A DNA stretch of 64,000 nt from Diabrotica undecimpunctata (taxonomy: Eukaryota; Arthropoda; Insecta; Coleoptera; Chrysomelidae). Position 1 is the stretch's first letter. Each line of letters begins with the position of its first letter. The translations under genes were made by a program, and so were the position numbers. The notes beneath the pieces were generated by a model. The model made no database searches. It was not told where the DNA came from and worked only from the letters and a program-made list of their open reading frames with translations. Positions 56,040 through 64,000 of this stretch are shown piece by piece. The stretch lies in NCBI RefSeq assembly GCF_040954645.1, contig NC_092804.1, positions 88,897,717 to 88,961,716 on the forward strand, given 5' to 3'.

Positions 56040-57015
56040 ATCCGCTTATTGTACGCAAGAGAGATACCTCTAGGAAAAATCAAAACGATCGAAAATATAT
56101 ACCAAAACAACACAATAAAAGTAAAAGTAGAAGAAGAACTAACCGACCCTATTGAAGGTGACAATGGGGTAAGACAGGGATATTCCCTGAGTCCTCTATT
56201 ATTCAACCTGATTATGGATGAAATAATAATAAATAAGAACTAAAAAAGGATACCAAATGGAAGAAAAACAAATTAAAATAATCTGCTGTGCAGACGACGC
56301 AATACTACTCTTTCAAAGTGAAGATTATTTACAACGTATGCTGCACCAATTTTATATAACCGCCAGAAAATTTAACATGTTAATTTCCCCAAAAGAGACA
56401 AAATGCATGGTTACAACAGCAAATTTACTAAGATGTTAATTGGAGCTGGAAGGTCAGATAATAGAACAAGTGTTGGAGCTTAAATATCTAGGCATCACAT
56501 TATCTAGCTACGGAAAGCTCGAAACTAAAGTGGAAGACCCAGTGTATAGAGCAAACAGAGCCACAGGCTGCCTAAATGAAACATTATGAAGAAATAAAAA
56601 TATCGGAAAAGAAACGAAAGGCAGAATTTACAAAACAGTCATAGACCAATAATGACATACGCGGCAGAAACAAGACCTGACACAGCGAGAACAAAAAGGA
56701 TGTGAAACAGCAGAGATGAAAACACTTAGAAAAATTGATGGTAAGACACTATGGGACAGAGCTAGAAGTACAGATATACGACGTAGATGCAAGGTGAAGA
56801 ACATCAAGAACTGGTTAAGAAATAGAAGAGTAGAATGGAACGATCATATAAGCCGAATGACAACAAATAAAACAATAAAGACAGCAAGAGACGGTTAACC
56901 CATAGGAAGACGATCAGTAGGAAGACCACGAAAACGATGGAAAGGCAACTTACTGGAGGCACATTGAAAAACAGACAGAGTTATGTCTATATAAAAAGAA
57001 AAAGAAGAAGAAGAT
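56040..57015 (+). pseudogene. RTE-like LINE, RT motif B to C-terminus
   Basis: The plus strand reads IENIYQNNTIKVKVEEELTD, GVRQGYSLSPLLFNLIMDEI (motif B), a stop, then KIICCADDAILLFQSEDYLQ (motif C, Asp pair kept), KYLGITLSSYGKLETKVED, TYAAETRPDTART, MKTLRKIDGKTLWDRARST, VEWNDHISRM and GRRSVGRPRKRW. It ends in AAAAAGAAAAAGAAGAAGAAG. It is 5' truncated before motif A and has five or more stops. Confidence 0.75.
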
Positions 57016-57064
57016 ACACAGGATAAACATTAAAATAGTTGCAAGAAAAATAAAATAAATCAGT

Positions 57065-57204
57065 CATATTAATGTAGAATAGCAGAGGACAGAGTGTTTA
57101 GAGAAAATAATGAATGCCATATTAATGTAGAATAGCAGAGGACAGAGTGTTTAGAGAAAATAATGAATGCCATATTAATGTAGAATAGCAGAGGACAGAG
57201 TATT
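57065..57204. repeat. 53-bp tandem repeat, about 2.6 copies
   Basis: CATATTAATGTAGAATAGCA starts at 57065, 57118 and 57171. Units 1 and 2 look identical, and unit 3 breaks after GACAGAGTATTTG. Confidence 0.9.
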
Positions 57205-57420
57205 TGTCATAGCTTTGGATAAGTGTCCAATTGAAAAAAGAACACAGGTCGTTCAAAAAAGACGGAACTCTAGAAAGAAAATAGAATAGATTTAAAAAAA
57301 TAAAAGCATAAACATGTCTTTTTCTACTTTTTTAATATTGAAGATACGTAAATAGAACATTGAATTAAAATGTAACCTTTGATATCTGTGATAAACCCAT
57401 TACCTGAACAGTGATGATAT
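57205..57420. other. No gene seen
   Basis: AT-rich; the LINE-derived repeat begins near its right end. Confidence 0.4.
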
Positions 57421-57807
57421 CGTAGTATGTATGTAGTTGAAATTGTTTACACTTATTTTAACTGTTTATTTTTGTATTATCTATATATGAGTTGTGACAG
57501 ATATCACAAACTTATTTATTTTCCACAAAGAGGCTCTTTAGAACCTAAAATTATTACTATACAAATCTGATTCGACATATCTTCAAAAAGTAATACACGG
57601 CATGTAAAATTTAAATTTTTAATAAAAAGTAAAAGATCACGCATTACTTATGGAGCTTAAAAAAAGCCTTTAGGAAGATTGAAGTACTAATAAGACCACC
57701 GCAATCGGGCATACCCCGGGTAATGATTAATTAATTAATCGGCTAATTCTTCAGTCACCCCTTTAATATGATTTTCTCAAATTGGTCCTTTTTAGGACCA
57801 ACTACTC

Positions 57808-57865
57808 TAATAACATATGTCTATAACTGTTTTTTTTTAAAAACAGTTATAGACATATGTTATTA
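57808..57865. repeat. Perfect 27-bp inverted repeat, 4-nt loop
   Basis: The arm 57808-57834 (opening TAATAACATATGTCTATAAC) is the exact complement of 57839-57865; the loop is TTTT. Confidence 0.95.
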
Positions 57866-58128
57866 TATGTTTTATATGTATTTATTATGACATATGTTTT
57901 AAAGAAACTTTACTTTACTTAAACTTATCAGACATATGAGCTAAACACGAATCTGACTAATTTCTAGTACAGGAAACACATATAGGGCCTAACCTAGGGT
58001 ATTTGGTATATAGCTGATCGCTGAAAACCACATTTTAGATATAGACATACTATTTTTATCGGAAAAGAAGCAAAGAACAACTCATAGTAAGAAAGGATAA
58101 ACCAGTCAGCTGAGAGAACCTTTTAACG

Positions 58129-58900
58129 ATGTTGAGCTTGGATCCACCATCTACATATTTAATGAAAAATAATACAAATACCGACATTGAGGATCTGAGC
58201 ACAAAGCTTATTACGAAATCTGGACCAAAAACACTACAATGGCTTATCCAGATGATGAACAACTGTATTCAAATTAGGAGATACCCAAAGTCTAGAGACA
58301 AGCCAAAGTTTTTACCTTGCTTAAACCTGGCAAAAACTCCAACGACCACAAAAACTATCGGCCAATATCTTTATTTTGTCAGCTATTCAAAATACTTTTG
58401 CACAACATCGTTAATATGATATCACCGATATTAGAAGAAAAACTCAAATTAAAAGACAAAAGTGGCTGTAGATAGGGAAGATCATGTACATCACAAATAC
58501 TAAATCAAAGATGGGCACGGGTATCAGGGGTGGTATTTTTCAATCTAAATGCCACTTACGACACCTTAACTTACAGAATATTTCTCCAAAAACTATATGA
58601 TATCACCTTAGATAACAAACTCACTTATATTGTCTGCGTATGCCTACACAAGAGAATATTTTTTGTATCACACAATGGTAAGAATAGCGGATGAAGAACG
58701 GTCTCGCTTGGGGTAGCATAAAGGCACCTACACTGTATAACATTTACACAAACGAACAATTCATACCGGTAGATACTAGGACTTCTATTATATAGACGAT
58801 ACACCTATTATTGCACAATAAAAATAAACTACGAATTAATTTTCAGCCAAAACCTTCAATTTCCCTAACATAGACGCTTTCACAAAACTGAACATTCAAT
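58129..58900 (+). pseudogene. LINE RT remnant (copy 3)
   Basis: 58129-58419 has SGPKTLQWLIQMMNNCIQIR and CLNLAKTPTTTKTIGQYL, from the finger region in partly shifted phase. Near 58540 the motif A segment and near 58720 a motif B-like GSIKAPTLYNIYTN follow in other phases. The motif C region near 58790 is broken. Confidence 0.55.
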
Positions 58901-59880
58901 AATGTCATGAAATTGTTGAACGTAGACTTCCTATAAATTCCTTGAAATAAGTTTGTATCGCACGGGGTCAGTCACAGATTATTGTTTAAAACTAAAAGGT
59001 AAATTGAGGACCAGAAATAATATTTTTCGCAAGCTTGTCAGCTAAAAATGAGGTGCACATCCTTCCGCCCTTAAAACATAGACGCTTGCACTATATGCAT
59101 CTGCTGCCGAATATACCTTGTTAGACAAATTAACCATTCTTTCTTTTTGTGCACACTACTACCCATTTTAACACAAAAATATCTATTGTAGCTCTTAACC
59201 ATATTTATTTTGAGATAACCTTTTATCGAGATATCATATGTAGTACACAAATAAGACCAGAACTAAAATAATAAAAAAGCTTTATACAGGATATCGCAGA
59301 AGATTGGATGAAATAAAATTAGTTTTTATTAATCGGATGCTTACAAAAAACGTACAAAGACATACTCACGTAAACAAAATATATTACGAAATTTCTGTAA
59401 TTAAAAAAAAACATCGAGTTCGGCATTGATAAATGATAAATTATATTAAATAAAAGAACAACATTTTTAAAAATGCAGAAAAAATAAAATTTTCTATGCA
59501 AGCGAACATTCCATTAAATAATAAGCCCAAATCCTTTTGTATCTATATACCTGTTTTTAAAGAACCAGTTACCTTTTAGTACGTAGTTATACCAGGTAAT
59601 AAGATATCCTCTGTTACTCAGTGTAATGCGTATGAGATTACACTGTCTACGAATAGTAGATAAAAATAAGGAGCCTATATGAACCGTTCAGGGTATATGT
59701 TGAAAAAACGGTATAATCGCACAGTTGCCAAACTCGGTATATCGGTATATCGGTATCGATCAGTATATCGGTATTGCCGAGCTCCGTATATCGGTATTCA
59801 CTTGACCACGAAGCTCAATTAAACCTGAATTTTAACATTAGCGGAGTCCACTTTATGCCGTAGATATATATACATATATA

Positions 59881-60314
59881 TGTAGGTCTAATTAAGTTCT
59901 TTTATTATTTGAAGAGGGTTAACGTTATATTAAAAGTCCGCGATCTATGCGAGAAGTCTTTATTATATAGAATACACTGTAACGATGTTATTTACATTTA
60001 CAATACACAAGATTACGGATAATTGTCTGCGACCTGCGAATTAAAATATCGAACACCCCCGTCGTTAATTGGTTTTGTCTTTCGTCTTTTTCGGCGTGCA
60101 CGATAATTTAAGTCTTCTCAGTTCGGGCGACAAACATCGAATCCCTCGGCTCAGGAGGAATGTGTGTTCTCGTCTACATATCTCCTGTCCCCCTTCGCCT
60201 TTGAATCCCGTCTCCCTTATAGCGACTTAAGCATATTGTTTAAGTGGTTCCTTGCAGTGGCGTAACTAATGAATAAAACTATGCTAAATACTTATAGTAA
60301 GAAATATTCCTACA
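59881..60314 (-). repeat. 3' LTR of Gypsy element 2 (434 bp)
   Basis: It opens TGTAGGTCTAATTAAG and closes ATATTCCTACA, so the ends are inverted copies (TGTAGG and CCTACA). The integrase stop lies 14 bp to the right. The left flank is the TA tract of LINE copy 3. Confidence 0.8.
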
Positions 60315-60327
60315 TTCAGCCATCCTG

Positions 60328-61626
60328 CTAGGAATCCGACTCGGATTCTGATTGGTTCTCTACCCATGCCTTCATATATTCAGCGCACGTTGATGTGCTC
60401 AGGGGGCCTTCATGATATCCTGACTTTTTCACATCATATCTATCATTGGGCTTAACATCTACTACCACATATGGTCCAAGATATTTCTTCCTCAGTTTGA
60501 GTCCACCACCAAACTGCGTTCTCTTAATTGCCACTAGGTCCCCTTTTCTATACATTCTCGGCTTCTTCCTTCGTAAGTCATACCTGCGCTTATTGTCCTC
60601 CTGGACCTTGATTAACTGACGTCTACTCTCGTTTCTTAACATGTCTCTACCTTCATCATATTGTTTGATCATTTCCTGCTCTATTATTTCTTTCATCCTT
60701 AGATCTTCTTTATTCTTCATCTTTGTCCCAAAGAGTACTTCGAATGGCGTAGCATCAATGCTTCTTTGATAAGTGCAATTAAAAAACTGTTGCAACTTAT
60801 AAATATGCTTATACCACTTCGTCGGTTCCTCTATACTCAATTTGGTTAATACTGGGATTAACGTTCTATTGACACGTTCTACTTGGCCATTGCCTCTTGG
60901 TACACCTGTCGTAATCTTAATGTGCTTAATTTCTCCGCTTTGGCAATACTCTTCGAACTCGTTCGCTGTAAATGCGGTACCTCTATCGGATATTATTCGG
61001 AGAGGATTTCCGAAATCCTTCTGTTACCTCTTCATACACTCTATGACTTCTTTTGCCTCCGTTGATTTTGTAGGATAAAACCATGCAAATTTAGAAAAAT
61101 CGTCGATGATCACCAAAATGTGATTATAGTTCTTGTTGGTTGTAGCTAACGGTCCTAAATGATCAACATGAAATGTTTGTAAAGGTCCATCGATTTTTAG
61201 TATCGGATGTAACCAACCCTCTTTTTTACCTTCTTTTCTACTTCCAAGTATGCACTTAATACAATTTCTTACACAATGCTCGACTTTTTCCTTGAGGTTA
61301 GGAATATAACATTCTCTTTGAATTAACTCCTGTGTTTTTGTTACAGCAAAATGTCCTACGTCGTGTAACAGTTTAATTACTTCTGTTTGCATTCGTTTCA
61401 GAATAACTAACAATTCCTTACCTTCGTCATATTTAAATAGAATATTGTTTCTAATCAGAAAGTCCTCGTAAGCTTCCGTAGCAAGTATTTTCTTTATTGC
61501 TTGAATGTGGTTATCAGCTTCTTGAGCATGCATTATTCTTTCTATAAAACCTGGTTCTTGTACTACTGATGTCTCATTTATTATCATGACTATAGGGTAT
61601 CGACTGAGAGCGTCTACATGAGCCAT
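60328..61626 (-). pseudogene. Gypsy 2 integrase
   Basis: From 61626 the frame has MAHVDALSRYP, HDVGHFAVTKTQELIQRECY and CVRNCIKCILGSRK (HHCC zinc finger), then FHVDHLGPL (first Asp). After an in-frame TAA at about 61024 it continues RIISDRGTAFTANEFEEY (second Asp) and NGQVERVNRTLIPVL (Glu). The C-terminal part is 60840-60328, with YDLRRKKPRMYRKGDLVAIK, KKYLGPYVVVDVKPNDRYDV and an acidic SESESDS end. All three catalytic residues are present; one stop separates the zinc finger and first Asp from the other two. Confidence 0.85.
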
Positions 61627-61638
61627 CCTTGTTCCCTT

Positions 61639-63178
61639 TCAGTGTTCCAGTTCGTATTGATAATCTTCCAGTAACAGAGCCCACCTCGCAACTCTGGTAG
61701 TTAAATCTTTTTTATTCATGGTCTTAGTAAATGCGGAACAATCCGTTACTATTTTAAATTTGATTCCGAGTAGATAGATACGAAATTTTTTCACTGCTTC
61801 TATTATAGCTAAAACTTCTAATTTGTAACTTGTATACTTTTCCTTGGCTGGACTTGTTTTCTTGCTCATATAATAAACTGGGTGAAACTTATTATCTTCT
61901 CTCGATCTCTGTAGAAGACAAGCTCCATATCCATGACTGCTAGCGTCTGTGTGTAACTCGGTTTCTCTATCTGGGTGATAAATCTCTAACACCGGCTGAC
62001 TAGTTAACAGCTCTTTAAGTTTTGAAAATGCACTCCTTTCTTTTGATCCAAACTCAAATGTTTGATTTTTTCTGAGTAGATCACTTAATGCTTTAGCTAT
62101 CGTAGCATATGCCGGTACAAATTTACGAAAGTATCTAGTCAGGCCTAAAAATGACTGAATCTGCTTAAAGTTCGTTGGTTCCTTGAATTTCTTTATGGCC
62201 ATTGATTTTTCATCCGATGGCTGAATTCTGCCGTCCTCAATAATATATCCTAAAACCGTTACTCTTTTCTGTAAAAATTGGCACTTTTTCTTCTTTATCT
62301 CTAAGCCGTAGTCCCTAGCTACTTCGAGTACTTGCTTTAAACGTACAACTCCTTCTTCGGATTTACTTAAAACTATTATGTCATCCATATAGTAAATTGC
62401 TATGTTCTTGGATGTCAGCTCTCTAAATATGTGGCTAATAAATCTTTGAAACACTGCAGGACTATTACACAATCCGAACGGACACCTTAAAAATTCGTAT
62501 TGTCCGTCTGGGGTGACGAATCCCGTGTATTTAATGCTATCTTCCTCTATTGGTACATGGAAAAATCCATTCTTGAGGTCTATTGTGCTAAAATATTCTG
62601 CACCTTGTAACCGATCCAATACATCTTCTATTAAAGGTAATGGAAATCTATCTTATTCCTATATTCCGGTTAAGTTTTCGGTAATCACCGCAAACTCTGA
62701 TCTGTCCGTCTTTCTTTTTGACGAGTACAATTGGACTTGCAAAATCGGATGTACTAGGTCGAATTATTTTTTTCTCTATCCATTCCTCAATTTGCTTACC
62801 TACTTCTTGCTTTTCTGGTATTGATAGCCTTCTTGGGTTTTGGTGTATCGGTTCTTCGCTACTTAGAATTATTTTCATTTTTATATCTGTAGTCTTGGTC
62901 TGTCGCGGTTCATAATTTTCCACTAATTCTTTTATCTCCATCTTAATATTTGGGTCTTTTATATGTTCCAGTTGTAGATTATCATCGTGTGTTGCCTCGT
63001 CAACTGCAATCCTCATTATCATATTATCTACTTCTTTTTTGCATACAATAATTCTATCTTCGGTTATGGTAACCTCTGCTTGTTTTAGTATATTGTTTCC
63101 AAGAATAACTTCAACGTCTAATGCTCCTTTTGGGATTACATGAAATAAAATATGGAAATCTTCGCCTTGAATTTCCAC
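61639..63178 (-). pseudogene. Gypsy 2 protease end, RT and RNase H
   Basis: 63178-62648 has the protease C-terminal part (VEVILGNNILKQ) and the RT fingers (VLVKKKDGQIRVCGDYRKLN). A phase change near 62640 leads to YFSTIDLKNGFFHVPI (motif A), CPFGLCNSPAVFQRF (motif B) and IYYMDDIIVLSKSE (motif C). RNase H follows with LHTDASSHGYGACL, YKLEVLAIIEAVKKF and KIVTDCSAFTKTM. The catalytic residues are all kept. A TGA after YELEH at about 61639-61641 ends this part. Confidence 0.9.
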
Positions 63179-63184
63179 TATTAT

Positions 63185-64000
63185 ATTAAAAGAACCTAAA
63201 GTTTTAACCTTAATACCTCCTAATCCATTTAACTCTACTATATTCTTCTTAAGAATGACGTCATCAAAGTGCTTTTAAAAAATATCTTGTCTCATTGCAC
63301 TTATGTCACTTCCTGTATCAAACAATGCACGTAACGATATTTTTCCAAATTTTAAGGTCACTGAGTTTTTATATACTACGTCAATGACATTTACCTGACC
63401 AGAAGTCGAAAGTCTATCTTCTTTAGCCTTGCATCGAGAAGAAACGTGTCCAAATTGGTTGCATTTGAAGCATTTCGTTCCCTTGGCTTTATCAGGACAA
63501 TCTTTCGATCTGTGCCCTCGATTTCCACAATTATAACATTGTTCTTCTTTCTTAATTCTGTTTTCCGACATTCTTCTGTCATCTCCTCTAGCTTCGTTGT
63601 TTCTATAATCTCGTCGTATTTCATTGTTTCTACCATCTCGTCGTACTTCATTGTTTGTCCACCTCTTTCTATGCGTTTCAGTTGTAGAGGATTTGTGTGC
63701 CGTCTGTTTTTTAATGAGTTCATACAATTTAATTTTTTCCTTGAAGTCTCTGAAGTTGTTTGCGCCATAAAGTACAACTTTGTTAACAGGGTCGTCTTGA
63801 ATGCCTTATATTGTATATTGTATTATGACCTCGTCTTCTATGTTACCTCTGCTACCAATTTCCCTCATCGTCAGTACATACTCCTGTACACTTTCATCAT
63901 GTTTCTTCTTTCTACGCATCAGCATTTTATGTATTTCAGCACTACTTATTTTATTTTCGAATTCCGAAGTAAGTCTTTTCTTCAATAGTTTCCAGCTATT
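63185..64000 (-). pseudogene. Gypsy 2 gag (partial) and protease start
   Basis: From the window edge the frame has EIHKMLMRRKKKHDESVQEY and REIGSRGNIEDEVIIQYTI, then a stop near 63809, then LYGANNFRDFKEKIKLYELI. A repetitive basic stretch (NNEIRRD, NNEARGD) leads to two CCHC knuckles, CYNCGNRGHRSKDC and CFKCNQFGHVSSRC, and the protease active site LFDTGSDISAM near 63300. A stop follows the DIF at 63275. The N-terminal part of gag lies outside the window. Confidence 0.8.

Larger units (their letters stand above)
57420..59880 (+). mobile_element. LINE-derived repeat, copy 3
   Basis: It is colinear with copies 1 and 2, from the CTATATATGAGTTGT leader to CTTTATGCCGTAGA. A perfect 27-bp hairpin at 57808-57865 replaces the endonuclease start seen in the other copies. 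From 58129 the frame keeps a finger-domain stretch, LSTKLITKSGPKTLQWLIQM, better than the others. The terminal TA tract is short and abuts the LTR of the next element. Confidence 0.7.
59881..64000 (-). mobile_element. Ty3/Gypsy LTR retrotransposon 2 (5' part outside the window)
   Basis: The order is gag, protease, RT, RNase H, integrase and 3' LTR on the minus strand. It differs from element 1 in wording, LTR length and in having pol end almost at the LTR. It carries at least four stops and one phase change. Confidence 0.9.

Overview
The window is AT-rich animal DNA that is almost wholly built of transposable elements. The mix (Polinton/Maverick, piggyBac, BEL/Pao and Ty3/Gypsy retroelements, RTE-like and RNase H-bearing LINEs, 53-65 nt introns, an arthropod-style TATA plus TCAGT promoter) points to an insect with a large genome, perhaps a beetle; the species is a guess. 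I see no rRNA gene, no convincing tRNA gene and no CRISPR. Nearly every coding block carries stops or frameshifts, so it is best read as a fossil bed of nested insertions.

Layout. 0-15.9 kb: LINE wreckage on both strands. One LINE-derived repeat, carrying endonuclease and reverse transcriptase remnants, appears at 1-3056, 12.84-15.92 kb and 57.4-59.88 kb; each copy ends in the same sequence and then a (TA)n tract. Between the first two lie an RNase H LINE end split by a 441-bp insertion (4.7-5.7 kb), an RTE-like fragment (6.8-7.7 kb) and a tandemly duplicated block (8.4-11.5 kb). 15.9-23.3 kb: a candidate solo LTR with a core promoter, an exon pair of a transposase-like gene, a BEL/Pao pol fragment, a THAP-like exon, and a Myb/SANT-like gene split by a Gypsy fragment.

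23.4-34.9 kb: a Polinton/Maverick, a large virus-like DNA transposon. It holds a capsid block on the minus strand (double jelly-roll major capsid, penton-like protein, small protein, protease, phospholipase A2-like minor capsid protein), a plus-strand block (packaging ATPase, conserved proteins, coiled-coil protein, integrase with chromodomain) and a minus-strand block (small protein and protein-primed-type DNA polymerase B). Together these would replicate, package and integrate the element, but the polymerase, integrase, capsid and penton frames are broken here. Tandem repeats lie on its left; no terminal inverted repeat was found.

35.4-46.2 kb: the 5' exon of a matrix metalloproteinase, cut by a Ty3/Gypsy element (minus strand) with a 2.3-kb LTR on the left and only 93 bp of LTR on the right. 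46.2-52.7 kb: RTE and other LINE debris with (TA)n tracts. 52.76-55.76 kb: a piggyBac element with recognisable ends, carrying a nested, 5'-truncated LINE. 56-59.9 kb: a LINE end, a 53-bp tandem repeat and the third copy of the LINE repeat. 59.88-64 kb: the 3' part of a second Ty3/Gypsy element (434-bp LTR, integrase, RNase H, RT, protease, gag), which runs off the window.
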